From Arcobacteraceae bacterium (GTDB lineage: Bacteria; Campylobacterota; Campylobacteria; Campylobacterales; Arcobacteraceae): 64,000 bases of DNA. The DNA lies in NCBI GenBank assembly GCA_028375605.1, contig JAONGR010000003.1, positions 1 through 64,000 on the forward strand. Reading direction: 5' to 3'. Below the pieces are notes generated by a model that saw only the letters and a program-made list of their open reading frames with translations, was not told the origin of the DNA and made no database searches. The position numbers and the translations under genes are program-made. Every line of letters starts with the position of its first letter. Position 1 is the first letter of the stretch. Positions 17,298-25,691 of this stretch are shown here, one piece after another.

Positions 17298-18209
17298 ATG
17301 AAAAAAAATACAGTTAAAATACTATTTATAGGTTTATTATCAGCACTATTTTTTAGTTCAACATTTATTTTAAATAGATATATTGCTATTGAGGGTGGAC
17401 ATTGGTTTTGGTCTGCAACATTGCGATATATTTATATGGTACTTATTTTGATTGTAGGGTTTACTGTATTCAAGGGGTATGATTATTTTAGAAACTTAAT
17501 GATAGATTTTTTTAGAAACTTTTTATTTTGGAGTTTTTCGGGCTCGATTGGCTTTGGGATTTTTTATGCTTTGATTTGTTATGTTTCAGATAGTTCTCCT
17601 GCTTGGGTTGTAGCAACTACTTGGCAGTTTACTATCATAGCTTCATTAATAGTATTAAGCTTTTTTGGAAGAAAAATACCCTCATCTATATATTTTTCAA
17701 TTTTGATTATATTTACAGGGATACTAGTAGTTAATTTTGCTTTTATAAATATAGAAAACTTACAAACACAAATATTAAATATATTTTTAATGATAATTGC
17801 AAGTTTTGCTTATCCTATTGGAAATCAGTTAGTATGGGAACATCAAAATGATAAAACTAGTTTTGAAAAAGTGTTTTTACTTTCTCTTGGAAGTTTTCCT
17901 TTTTGGATAATCCTATCACTGATTTTTGATGTAGGAGTTCCTTCAAGTAGTCAATATACTAGTATTTTTGTTGTAGCGATTCTATCAGGTATCATGGCTA
18001 CTTCTTTATTTTTATATGCTAGAAGTAAAGCACAAAATTCAAGTCAAATAGCACTTATAGATGCAACCCAATCAACTGAAGTTATATTTACACTAACAAT
18101 TGAGATGATTTTTTTAAGTGTTATAGTTCCAAGTTCTATGATGATGAGTGGTATTTTATGTGTTATTGTAGGTATGTTACTTTTGGCTTATTATAATAAA
18201 CTTCATTAG
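17298..18209 (+). CDS. Multidrug-resistance-efflux-type DMT transporter
   Basis: A 303-residue membrane protein with ten hydrophobic segments, consistent with a drug/metabolite transporter; the pattern (FILNRYIAIEGGHWFWSATLRY near the start, split here as FILNRYIA and HWFWSATLRY) matches the PF13536 efflux group better than plain EamA. The substrate is unknown. The gene is preceded by a divergent AraC regulator. Its 3' end runs into a degraded toxin gene on the opposite strand, suggesting that the downstream DNA was rearranged. Confidence 0.82.
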   Translation: MKKNTVKILFIGLLSALFFSSTFILNRYIAIEGGHWFWSATLRYIYMVLILIVGFTVFKGYDYFRNLMIDFFRNFLFWSFSGSIGFGIFYALICYVSDSSPAWVVATTWQFTIIASLIVLSFFGRKIPSSIYFSILIIFTGILVVNFAFINIENLQTQILNIFLMIIASFAYPIGNQLVWEHQNDKTSFEKVFLLSLGSFPFWIILSLIFDVGVPSSSQYTSIFVVAILSGIMATSLFLYARSKAQNSSQIALIDATQSTEVIFTLTIEMIFLSVIVPSSMMMSGILCVIVGMLLLAYYNKLH

Positions 18210-18303
18210 CAAATTCTAATCCAAGATTTTGTTTACATTCTTCATAATAATCTATTGAAATATTAAATTCGATTTCAGCTTCTGGATGATATGAGTATTT
18301 TAT
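18200..18303 (-). pseudogene. Broken RelE/ParE-type toxin
   Basis: Directly after the antitoxin stop (TAG at 18304-18306) the minus strand reads I-KYSYHPEAEIEFNISID and then YYEECKQNLGLEFANEV, a clear N-terminus of a RelE/ParE-superfamily toxin. The expected ATG is ATA, and homology stops after about 35 codons where the frame enters the end of the transporter gene. The typical toxin is 90-100 residues, so about two thirds is missing. It is not expected to make a working toxin. Confidence 0.7.
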
Positions 18304-18492
18304 CTATGAGTTTAATCGTTGAGATATTTTCTTAAAAACTTCATCTCCATCAACCAATGAAACATTACCTGATTCAATTTCATTCTTTCTCTGATTTACT
18401 TCTTTTATCCATACATCATCAATTGATTTATTTATAGGATTAATGCTAGTTAAGATTTTATCAATAATTTTCGTTTTTAAGTCTATTGGCAA
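18304..18492 (-). pseudogene. Addiction-module antitoxin, probably decayed
   Basis: A reading frame matching the short addiction-module component family (PF09720/TIGR02574 type): DDVWIKEVNQRKNEIESGNV, then DGDEVFKKI. From the only standard start, TTG at 18492, it gives 62 residues. The in-frame sequence upstream continues with family-like residues (TTAFDEIDILPIDLKTK) back to a stop at about 18555, but contains no ATG or GTG, so the original start seems lost. It precedes the broken toxin in the normal antitoxin-toxin order. Confidence 0.6.
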
Positions 18493-18566
18493 AATATCTA
18501 TCTCGTCAAAAGCTGTTGTTGATGTAAAGCTAGCATAGTAAATTCCAATAATTTAAGCTTAAAAAA

Positions 18567-18652
18567 TTAATTGCTAATAATATTTTTTAAAGTTTCTTCT
18601 GTATCTATAACGGCAGAACTGAAAAACAAGTTACCCTCAATCAGCTCGAAAA
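18567..18652 (-). pseudogene. Possible tail of a lost gene
   Basis: The minus strand reads KTVFELIEGNLFFSSAVIDT and then EETLKNIISN-stop (TAA at 18567-18569), 30 codons that look like a genuine C-terminus: mixed composition, no low complexity. Upstream the frame is closed by a stop. I do not recognise the family. It overlaps the left arm of the 16-bp inverted repeat. It may be chance, but fits a patch of decaying genes. Confidence 0.25.
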
Positions 18653-18719
18653 CTGTTTTTTATAACCACTAAATGATAGCTTTTTAAGGCTTTAAAATTC
18701 GCTAGGGTAACTTGTTTTT
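18622..18719. repeat. 16-bp perfect inverted repeat enclosing 66 nt
   Basis: Left arm AAAAACAAGTTACCCT (18622-18637) and its exact complement at 18704-18719. The total span is 98 bp. The right arm ends in a T run, so it could act as a terminator for either flanking gene, but the long loop also suits a small MITE-like element or the scar of one. No target-site duplication is evident. Confidence 0.55.
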
Positions 18720-18743
18720 TTCCTGTCTTTTGTTATAATTTAT

Positions 18744-19187
18744 TTATTTTGTTTGTTTAATTTCATCTATTTTAATTTCTAGTTGCTCAATTTCATTTTC
18801 GATACTTTCATTTAAATCAAACTTATTATTAAGTTCATTATCTAATTTTAACATTTCTAATTTATGTAATTTTTCTTTAAATGGTCTTATTTTTTTATTA
18901 ATTAAATTAGTTTTTTCTAATGAGTTATTCATTTCATTTAAAAGTGAATTTGTTTCATTTAAAATAGTGCTACTAGCATTTCCAACAACTTGTATCGTAG
19001 ATTTTGTTGTATTTATAATTTCTTTACTTTGTTTGTTCGGTTCTGCAAATTTCATTATTAGGCCAGATAGGACAATCAATGGAATTGCAATATAGGTAAA
19101 GTAAACACCAACATAACTAACTGTTATTAATGTAACTATATATAAAACTAAAGTGGTAAAAAACACAAAACTGGCTTTTTCATACAT
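18744..19187 (-). CDS. Hypothetical membrane protein with coiled-coil tail
   Basis: A 147-residue protein. Two close N-terminal membrane helices (about residues 8-28 and 30-48, VFFTTLVLYIVTLITVSYVG and TYIAIPLIVLSGLIM) are followed by about 95 residues of Asn/Glu/Lys-rich predicted coiled coil. The charged tail is likely cytoplasmic. No family is recognised. It lies beside the degraded toxin-antitoxin patch and may be accessory. Confidence 0.55.
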   Translation of the reverse strand: MYEKASFVFFTTLVLYIVTLITVSYVGVYFTYIAIPLIVLSGLIMKFAEPNKQSKEIINTTKSTIQVVGNASSTILNETNSLLNEMNNSLEKTNLINKKIRPFKEKLHKLEMLKLDNELNNKFDLNESIENEIEQLEIKIDEIKQTK

Positions 19188-19278
19188 ATAATATTTCTCC
19201 TGTAATTATAACTACTTATTAATAAACAAAAATATTGTTTTCCCTCTTATTTTAGATTAAAAACAACATTTTATATTT

Positions 19279-19944
19279 TTACTGAATATACTCAATTCTA
19301 TCAGTTATTCCTGCTAATTTAAAACCATTTAGTCTCAGTCTACAGCTATCACAAACTCCACATGCTTTATCTTCATTTGCATAACAACTCCATGTATGCT
19401 CTAAAGGTACATTTAGTTCTAGTGCTTTTGTAACGATTTGAGCTTTACTCATATGTACTAGTGGAGTGATGATTTCTAGTTTTGTTTCCTCTTTTGTACC
19501 TTGATTCATAGCAGATGACATTTTATCTATAAATGTATCTGTACAATCTGGATAGCCACTACTATCTTCTTGTACTACACCTATATATAAAGCCTCTGCA
19601 CCATGTTTTTCTGCAATTGCAGTTGCGATACTTAAAAATATTCCATTTCTAAATGGTACATAAGTTACAGGCACGCCAGCTTCTACTCCACCTGTTGGTA
19701 TCTCTATAGATTTGTCTGTCAAAGCAGATGCTCCGATCTGTGTGAAAAAGGGGATATTTATCTCATACTTTTCTTCTACATCTAGTTCTCTAGCGATATT
19801 TCTAAATGCTTCTAACTCTTTATGTTCTGTTCTTTGTCCATAATTAAAATGAACCGCTATGATTTCATAACCACTATTTTTTGCTATATATGAGGCTAGA
19901 GTTGAATCCATCCCACCACTTAATACACATACTGCTTTTTTCAT
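19279..19944 (-). CDS. queC: 7-cyano-7-deazaguanine (preQ0) synthase
   Basis: QueC makes preQ0 from 7-carboxy-7-deazaguanine, ammonia and ATP for queuosine. The PP-loop motif SGGMDS is at residues 9-14. The C-terminal zinc site is visible as SCYANEDKACGVCDSC with four Cys in canonical spacing. Length (221) is normal. FolE, the first enzyme of the same pathway, is encoded at 47874; QueD and QueE are not in the window. It is 15 nt downstream of moeA on the same strand. Confidence 0.96.
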   Translation of the reverse strand: MKKAVCVLSGGMDSTLASYIAKNSGYEIIAVHFNYGQRTEHKELEAFRNIARELDVEEKYEINIPFFTQIGASALTDKSIEIPTGGVEAGVPVTYVPFRNGIFLSIATAIAEKHGAEALYIGVVQEDSSGYPDCTDTFIDKMSSAMNQGTKEETKLEIITPLVHMSKAQIVTKALELNVPLEHTWSCYANEDKACGVCDSCRLRLNGFKLAGITDRIEYIQ

Positions 19945-19959
19945 ATTTCTTAATAATCC

Positions 19960-21177
19960 TTAATTAAAATAATCTTTTTCTACATCTGTAAAAAACTTCC
20001 ATGTTATTGGTAAAATTTTCACTAATGCATCTTTCTCTAATGATTCATTTTGTTTATTTAAAACCATAATTGCATTACACTTATGTAATACACCCACCAT
20101 ACCAGCTGCTCTTTTTTCTGATGCTGTGAAAAACTCTCCATCAAAAAAACCAGGGATGATAGTAGTTCTTCCTTTTTTGTTATTTAATTTTTTACCCATT
20201 TTTGCTAAGAGAGTATTATGATAAATATTTTTACTTCCTGATAATTTTTGCATAATTATTTTTCCAAAAACTTCAAATATAAGTGCAGCTGCTAAAGGAT
20301 TACCCGGAAGATTTAAAATGTAAGTATTATTTATTTTTCCAAAAACTGTTGGTTTTCCTGGTTTGATAGTGATACCATCAAAAAGTGTTTCCATATCAAA
20401 AGAATCAAATGCTTCTTTTGTAAAGTCAGCATCTCCGACACTTATACCTCCACTTGTGATGATAAAATCAGCATATAAAGAGTTAGAGATCATCTCTTGT
20501 AGTGATGCAACACTATCTTTTGCCATCCCTACAAATGTAACGTCAGCACCTAATTCTTGCGTTCTTGCTAATAGTGTTGGAGTATTTGAATTGTAGAGCT
20601 GGTAATCTTCTATTTTTTCATAATGAAGTTTTAGTTCTTCTCCACTAGTAAAGACAGAAATTTTAGGTTTACGATATACTTTAACATGAGTGATACCTTG
20701 TGAAGCTAAGATAGTAACAGATGAAAAATTTAAATCATCACCTTGGTTTAAAAGTTTTACACCTTTTTCTATATCTTCGCCAGTAAATCGAACATGTTGA
20801 TTATTTTTAATATCACTTGGTAAAAGAATTGTATTTTCATCTATATCTTTTGTTAATTCTTTTGGTACTATAGCTTCAGTTGATGTAGGTATTCGTGCGC
20901 CAGTCATTATTTTAACGCACTGACCTTCTTCAAAATTTGTTGTCTTTTCACTTCCAGCAAATATTGTATCAATAATTTTAATTTCTTTATTTACATCGCT
21001 TAATTTTACTGCATAACCATCCATGGCAGAATTATTGAATGTAGGGAGTGATAATTTGGCATAGATATCTTCAGCTAATATTCTATCTTGAATATTTTCA
21101 ATAGGAACTATTTCACAAGAAACTTTTGCGATGTTTTTACTGATAATTCGTAATGCTTCTTTAATACAAATACTCAT
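19960..21177 (-). CDS. moeA: Molybdopterin molybdenumtransferase
   Basis: MoeA inserts molybdate into adenylated molybdopterin. The 405-residue protein has NNSAMDGYA (48-55), the MTGARIPTSTEA segment, the MoaB/Mog-like domain with TSGGISVGDADF, then KPGKPTVFG and LPGNPLAA. It heads a probable moeA-queC unit. Another Moco gene, mobA, is at 40617, so the window covers two late steps of the pathway. Confidence 0.95.
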   Translation of the reverse strand: MSICIKEALRIISKNIAKVSCEIVPIENIQDRILAEDIYAKLSLPTFNNSAMDGYAVKLSDVNKEIKIIDTIFAGSEKTTNFEEGQCVKIMTGARIPTSTEAIVPKELTKDIDENTILLPSDIKNNQHVRFTGEDIEKGVKLLNQGDDLNFSSVTILASQGITHVKVYRKPKISVFTSGEELKLHYEKIEDYQLYNSNTPTLLARTQELGADVTFVGMAKDSVASLQEMISNSLYADFIITSGGISVGDADFTKEAFDSFDMETLFDGITIKPGKPTVFGKINNTYILNLPGNPLAAALIFEVFGKIIMQKLSGSKNIYHNTLLAKMGKKLNNKKGRTTIIPGFFDGEFFTASEKRAAGMVGVLHKCNAIMVLNKQNESLEKDALVKILPITWKFFTDVEKDYFN

Positions 21178-21203
21178 AGTACTACCCCTTAATTTTTATA
21201 TGA

Positions 21204-21209
21204 TATAAT
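21204..21209 (+). promoter_or_regulatory. -10 element before the 134-residue membrane protein gene
   Basis: TATAAT in the context TGATATAATACC, 31 nt before the start at 21240, without a recognisable -35 box. Confidence 0.5.
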
Positions 21210-21239
21210 ACCAAAAAATATTAAAGAGGAATATTATAT

Positions 21240-21644
21240 ATGGATTTTGTAACTACGTCGATTACATGGCATGTTTATGCTATTGTGATATTAGTTTTAA
21301 TAATGATAAACAATCTTTTTGCAGTATTAAAAGCAAATGATTATATTACATTAGTAAAAAAGTTAAAAATTATGACACCTATTTTTCATTCAATGAATGC
21401 AGTTGTTGCTTATACTGGAGGTATTATTGCTGCTTATTCTCATGATTTGAGTATTACTATCCTTCTTATGTTATCAACCACTATTTTTGTTATGGTATTA
21501 GAGATTAAAAGATATAAAAAAATGAGGGTAATTAAACTAGCAGAAGTAGAAAAACAAGCAGAGTTTGTTAAGTTTGCTAAGAAAATTTACATGATGGAAA
21601 TAGGAGCAATAATGTTTACATATGTTGTTTCAAAAATATTTTAA
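21240..21644 (+). CDS. Small four-helix membrane protein, function unknown
   Basis: A 134-residue integral membrane protein with four hydrophobic segments near residues 9-30, 50-70, 72-92 and 112-132. His residues occur in or near helices (WHVYA, FHSMNAV, YSHDL), as in small quinone- or haem-associated membrane proteins, but no family motif is certain. It is probably transcribed with rsmE, which starts 10 nt after its stop. Confidence 0.6.
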   Translation: MDFVTTSITWHVYAIVILVLIMINNLFAVLKANDYITLVKKLKIMTPIFHSMNAVVAYTGGIIAAYSHDLSITILLMLSTTIFVMVLEIKRYKKMRVIKLAEVEKQAEFVKFAKKIYMMEIGAIMFTYVVSKIF

Positions 21645-21653
21645 TATAGAGCC

Positions 21654-22325
21654 ATGCAATACACCTATCATAAAGACTCAGGCTTTGATGTTATTGAAAT
21701 AGAAGCAGAATTACATAAGTATTTGTTTAAAGTGAGACGCCATGATATAAATGAAAATTTATATTTTAGAAATTTAGATGACAATAATATTTATACCTAT
21801 AAAGTACAAAGTATAGACAGACGAAAAACTATTTTATCTTTACAAGGTTATGAAGAAAAAATAATAGAACCTAAAAAAGAGTTACATATAGGATGGTGTA
21901 AAATAGACCCTAAATCTATTGAAAAAGTAATAGCTAGTTTAAATGAATTAGGTGTAACAAAAATCACTTTTATAAATTGTGAATTTTCGCAAAAGAAATA
22001 TACAATAAATTTTGAAAAATTAGAAAAATTACTTATTAATTCTAGTCAGCAGTCAGGTCGTAGTAATATTATCAAACTTGAAGAATGTGAGTGTTTAGAT
22101 AAATTTATAGAAAACAATCCAGATACTTATATGTTTAATTTTTCTACAAATTTGATTGATGATAAAAAAGATGATATTAAAACGATTTTAATTGGCTGTG
22201 AAGGTGGCTTTTCTTCATCTGAAATAAGTTCATTTAATAAAGAGAAAATTGTAGGAATAGATTCAAATTTAATTTTACGAAGTGAAACAGGTGTAATTAC
22301 GATTGCATCAAAAATATCCGTATAA
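21654..22325 (+). CDS. rsmE: 16S rRNA (uracil-1498-N3)-methyltransferase
   Basis: RsmE methylates N3 of U1498 in 16S rRNA using SAM. The 223-residue protein shows the SPOUT-fold signature: IGCEGGFSSSEISSF and the closing LRSETGVITIASK, with a PUA-like N-terminus (HKYLFKVRRHDI). In most family members the first motif is GPEGG, here GCEGG. It follows the small membrane protein gene closely. Confidence 0.92.
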   Translation: MQYTYHKDSGFDVIEIEAELHKYLFKVRRHDINENLYFRNLDDNNIYTYKVQSIDRRKTILSLQGYEEKIIEPKKELHIGWCKIDPKSIEKVIASLNELGVTKITFINCEFSQKKYTINFEKLEKLLINSSQQSGRSNIIKLEECECLDKFIENNPDTYMFNFSTNLIDDKKDDIKTILIGCEGGFSSSEISSFNKEKIVGIDSNLILRSETGVITIASKISV

Positions 22326-22335
22326 TTTCAAATAG

Positions 22336-22372
22336 ATAAAGTAAAACAATAATTGTCTTACTTTATTGTTTT
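22336..22372. terminator. Overlapping hairpins between rsmE and rhodanese genes
   Basis: Two mutually exclusive stems share the region: ATAAAGTAA/TTACTTTAT (22336-22366) and AAAACAATAA/TTATTGTTTT (22343-22372). The second ends in TTTT on the plus strand. They overlap the end of the rhodanese gene and probably terminate both convergent transcripts. Confidence 0.55.
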
Positions 22373-22759
22373 AAGTCCCTTATCTATCCATCCATAGTTT
22401 ATTCCACCATCAAGCTCATAAACATTTTGATACCGTAATTGAGTACTTAAAAACTCACCAACTGTTTTTGTTCTATTCGCATGAGCACACACTAAAATAA
22501 ATTTTTGATCTTTAGTTTTTACTATTTTAATAAATTCTTCCATCCATTTATTTATATCATATTTCCCATATCCATCAAAAAAAGTTAAACGATGGCTATT
22601 TTCTATTATTCCATATTTTTTCCATTCATCTTCTCTTCTTATGTCGATAAGAATAGTTCCCTTTGAAATTTCAGTTTGTACATCTTTAGTACTCATTGTT
22701 TTAAAGTCAGCTAACATTATATTTCCAAATAATAAGATAAAAAAAATTGTTTTGTACAT
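22358..22759 (-). CDS. Periplasmic rhodanese-like protein
   Basis: A single-domain rhodanese of 133 residues with an N-terminal signal peptide (MYKTIFFILLFGNIMLA), so it is exported. The domain shows ILIDIRREDEW, the active-site Cys in VCAHANRTKT, and YELDGGINYGW near the end. Rhodaneses carry persulfide sulfur, but partners are unknown. The start at 22759 has an AAAAGGA site; a longer frame from 22795 would overlap the terminator hairpin upstream. Confidence 0.82.
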   Translation of the reverse strand: MYKTIFFILLFGNIMLADFKTMSTKDVQTEISKGTILIDIRREDEWKKYGIIENSHRLTFFDGYGKYDINKWMEEFIKIVKTKDQKFILVCAHANRTKTVGEFLSTQLRYQNVYELDGGINYGWIDKGLKTIK

Positions 22760-22778
22760 TTTTTTCCTTTTCAATAAT

Positions 22779-22813
22779 AAAAAAGGGAAAAACAATTGTT
22801 TCTCCCTTTTTTT
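22779..22813. terminator. Terminator of the petABC operon
   Basis: A near-perfect 17-bp stem (AAAAAAGGGAAAAACAA with its complement, one A/C mismatch) between the petC end and the rhodanese start. T tracts flank it on both strands. Confidence 0.85.
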
Positions 22814-22852
22814 ATAGTTTGATTTAAGATCAATTAAATAATAAATTATTAT

Positions 22853-23728
22853 CTAATGAACTTCTCTCCAAATTTTGATTTTCCATAACCAAGCAAAGAT
22901 TGCAAAGATTACTAAATATCCTAAAAATGGTCCACCTAATGCTTCTCGTTCAGCTTTTTTACTATCACCAGCTTCAGTCAAGTAACCAATTACTTGTTCT
23001 TCTGATTCTTGTGTTAGCCCAACTCTTGGCATAGCTGTTCCTGCTAAATGTTTTTGAGGATCATTTATGAACTCATGTAAATAATGTTCACCTCTACTTC
23101 TAATCATTTGAGATAAATCTGGTGGTACTACACCCATGTAAGATTTAATATTCTCATCAGGAGTTTTAGCTGCCATAGATCCACCATAGAAATCACCATA
23201 TTTGATACTATGACATCTTTGACAAGCGTCAGAATATACTTCTTTATTTGTCATCTCTTTTGGAGCAATTGATTGTAAGTATGCAACAATATCTGCAATC
23301 TCTTGTGGTTGCATCCAGTTATAAGCTGGCATAGGATGTGACGCATGCCCATCTTCATACTTATGAGATGTTTTTGAAGCTTTTGCAGGGTCTTTAATAA
23401 ATGCAGCTAAATAATCAGCATTATAAAGTTTACCAGCAGAACTTAAATCAGGTGGTACAACACCATAGGCTGCAGCATTAGAAGCATCATCCATAATTGC
23501 AGGAAAACCTACTGCTGTAATACTATGACACGCTGTACAATTAGCTGCAACAGTTTCTGCACCTTTAGTTGCATCACCTGTTAAACCATTTAATCCATCT
23601 ACATCTTTAAATGTATATTCAGGTGCAGGTACATGCGGATGTAATTTAGTGTGAGCAAATGGCTCAACACCCCAGTATAATAATCCAGTAAAGAATACTA
23701 CAACTGCTAATATTTTAATCTCTCTCAT
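22853..23728 (-). CDS. petC: Cytochrome bc1 complex di-haem cytochrome c subunit
   Basis: A 291-residue membrane-anchored cytochrome c that replaces cytochrome c1 in this lineage's bc1 complex. Two haem-binding motifs are visible, CTACH (near residue 65) and CQRCH (near residue 170), with candidate Met ligands in HPMPAYNWM and GTAMPRVGL. An N-terminal hydrophobic segment and a C-terminal helix (LGYLVIFAIFAWLWKI) anchor it. The di-haem form is typical of Campylobacterota. Its start codon touches the petB stop. Confidence 0.93.
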   Translation of the reverse strand: MREIKILAVVVFFTGLLYWGVEPFAHTKLHPHVPAPEYTFKDVDGLNGLTGDATKGAETVAANCTACHSITAVGFPAIMDDASNAAAYGVVPPDLSSAGKLYNADYLAAFIKDPAKASKTSHKYEDGHASHPMPAYNWMQPQEIADIVAYLQSIAPKEMTNKEVYSDACQRCHSIKYGDFYGGSMAAKTPDENIKSYMGVVPPDLSQMIRSRGEHYLHEFINDPQKHLAGTAMPRVGLTQESEEQVIGYLTEAGDSKKAEREALGGPFLGYLVIFAIFAWLWKIKIWREVH

Positions 23729-24978
23729 TATAATGCTCCTCTTGCTTTTGCATCTGCTTTAGTAACAAATGGCATAGATGCAAATAGTAGTAAGAATACT
23801 GCTGTTGCATAGAAACCTACCCAAGCATTAGCACCAGTTGGTGGTAATTTACCATAAACAGTAAGTACAAGTAAATCTACAATCATAATCCAGAACCAAA
23901 TAAAGAATCTAGGTCTTTTATGTGCAGGTAAAATATCTGGATCTCTATCAATAAAAGGAATAATTAAGAATGCTGCTTGTGCAAATCCAAAAATCATTAA
24001 TCCAATATCTCCAGCTTTTAATCCAAACATATCAAAGAAAGGTCCTCTTAATGTTTCATAAGACCATAAGAAATACCACTCAGGATAAATATGTGCTGGG
24101 GTTTTCATAGGGTTTGCAGGGTCAAAGTTAACTGGATCCATTGCAAAGTTATAGTTGAAGAAAACTAAGTAGAAATAGAATATTAAGAATATACCAAGTA
24201 CTGCAAAATCTTTAGATAAGAATACAGGCCAAAATGGGATAACTTTAGCTTCTTTTTTATTTCCAGCTAAGTATTTCTCAGCTTCTGCATCATAATCAAT
24301 ATCTTCAGAAGTTTGATTATTTACATGAGGAATTCTTAATGTATAAAAGTGAACTACAATAAGTTTTATAATTACTAATGGTAATAGGAAAACGTGTAAC
24401 ATGAAGAATCTAGTAAGCGTTGCATCATTAACAGCAAATCCACCTCTAATCCATTCAACAAGTCCCCAAGCTTCTAAAGATCCACCAGCAAATAAGTTAG
24501 TAATAACGGCTGCTGCCCAGTAAGACATTTGTCCCCATGGTAACATATAACCTGAGAAACCTTCAGCACTGAATGTTACGAATAATAACATACCAGAAAG
24601 CCAGATCATCTCTCTACCTTTTTTATAAGAACCGTAGTAAATACCAGTAAACATATGAATATATATGATTAAGAATATTACAGATGCTGCAACACCGTGC
24701 ATATGTCTAAATAACCAACCATAAGCAACATCTTGCATAATTGTATAGTTTACACTATCAAATGCTAGTGCAGTATCTGGTTTGTAATACATTAATAGAA
24801 AAATTCCACTAATAATTAAAATTGCGAAAGTTGTAGCTAGTACTACACCCATAGCCCATAAGAAGTTGATATCTTTTGGAATCCAATATTCTGTCATCAT
24901 AGTTTTCCAGAATTTTTTACCGTTTAATCTTTTTTCAAGACCTTCAGCACTGAAAAATGATTCTTTAATTTCTGCCAT
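23728..24978 (-). CDS. petB: Cytochrome b subunit of the bc1 complex
   Basis: A 416-residue cytochrome b with about eight or nine membrane helices. Haem-ligand His pairs are in FRHMHGVAASVIF and, one helix later, MLHVFLLPLVIIKLIVVHFY. The quinol-site PEWYF motif is present as YPEWYFLWSYE. It oxidises menaquinol and passes electrons to the Rieske protein. It is the middle gene of petABC, 9 nt downstream of petA. Confidence 0.97.
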   Translation of the reverse strand: MAEIKESFFSAEGLEKRLNGKKFWKTMMTEYWIPKDINFLWAMGVVLATTFAILIISGIFLLMYYKPDTALAFDSVNYTIMQDVAYGWLFRHMHGVAASVIFLIIYIHMFTGIYYGSYKKGREMIWLSGMLLFVTFSAEGFSGYMLPWGQMSYWAAAVITNLFAGGSLEAWGLVEWIRGGFAVNDATLTRFFMLHVFLLPLVIIKLIVVHFYTLRIPHVNNQTSEDIDYDAEAEKYLAGNKKEAKVIPFWPVFLSKDFAVLGIFLIFYFYLVFFNYNFAMDPVNFDPANPMKTPAHIYPEWYFLWSYETLRGPFFDMFGLKAGDIGLMIFGFAQAAFLIIPFIDRDPDILPAHKRPRFFIWFWIMIVDLLVLTVYGKLPPTGANAWVGFYATAVFLLLFASMPFVTKADAKARGAL

Positions 24979-24987
24979 TTTTTATCC

Positions 24988-25491
24988 TTATGCTCTAGCT
25001 GTCATCATAGCTTTAGATTCAGTTCCCTCTTCACCAAGAGTAAGAACAGTACCGTTAAGACTAAATGGTGGTACATTAAGTGGTTTAGGTGGTGGTCCAA
25101 ATGTTTGTTGACCATTAGGATTGAACTCACCCCCATGACATGCACATTTCCAACCAGTTTTTTTCCATGCTGGAATACATCCAAGATGTGTACAAAGACC
25201 AATAGTTACAGTATATCTTTTGTCAGCAATAACTAAATCACCGTCAAATTTTTCCATCTCTGTTGTTTTTTCAAGAACAAAAATAGGTTTTCCTCTCCAA
25301 GTAAATATTTTTGGTGTGCCTGGAACTAATTCGCTATTTGCAAGGTCTATTGTAGTAAACCCCGCTGCAAGAACTGATGGAAGTGGATCCCATGCTTGTT
25401 TCATACCAACAAGCGATGCTGCCCCTCCAACTGCTGCTACAGCTGCAAATGACATTCCAAGAAAGTCTCGTCTATTTGTTTTGTTAGACAT
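24988..25491 (-). CDS. petA: Rieske iron-sulfur subunit of the bc1 complex
   Basis: A 167-residue Rieske protein. The 2Fe-2S ligands are in CTHLGC and, 11 residues later, CACHGGEF; the PPKPL Pro loop follows. A twin-arginine type N-terminus (TNRRDFLGMSFAAVAAVGG) indicates Tat export and membrane anchoring. It is the first gene of petABC; the 200-nt gap to purE contains its promoter. Confidence 0.97.
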   Translation of the reverse strand: MSNKTNRRDFLGMSFAAVAAVGGAASLVGMKQAWDPLPSVLAAGFTTIDLANSELVPGTPKIFTWRGKPIFVLEKTTEMEKFDGDLVIADKRYTVTIGLCTHLGCIPAWKKTGWKCACHGGEFNPNGQQTFGPPPKPLNVPPFSLNGTVLTLGEEGTESKAMMTARA

Positions 25492-25658
25492 TATTTTTTC
25501 CTTTTAGTCGTTAATTTTTAATCGAACTAGTATAATCTTTTTTTACTTAAATTACTTATACTTGTAATCTAAATTAAGATTTATTTAAGGTAGTTGAGTT
25601 TTAGTGTATCATTTTGAACTATTTAAATTTATTTTCATATTTATAAGTAAGGATTTGT

Positions 25659-25664
25659 TATAAT
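25659..25664 (+). promoter_or_regulatory. -10 element of the purE operon
   Basis: TATAAT in TTGTTATAATC, 28 nt before the purE start. No -35 box is evident. It probably drives the purE-glyQ-nif3-zinc ribbon-waaA-rluA unit. Confidence 0.5.
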
Positions 25665-25691
25665 CTTAAAAATATACAATTAAGGATAAAT

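Noticed and set aside
18622-18719. Complete insertion sequence in the 18.2-18.7 kb patch
   Set aside because: No transposase, no target duplication, and the repeat encloses only 66 nt.
25005-25507. Frames overlapping petA in other registers
   Set aside because: Explained by petA coding on the minus strand, whose Rieske motifs are unambiguous.
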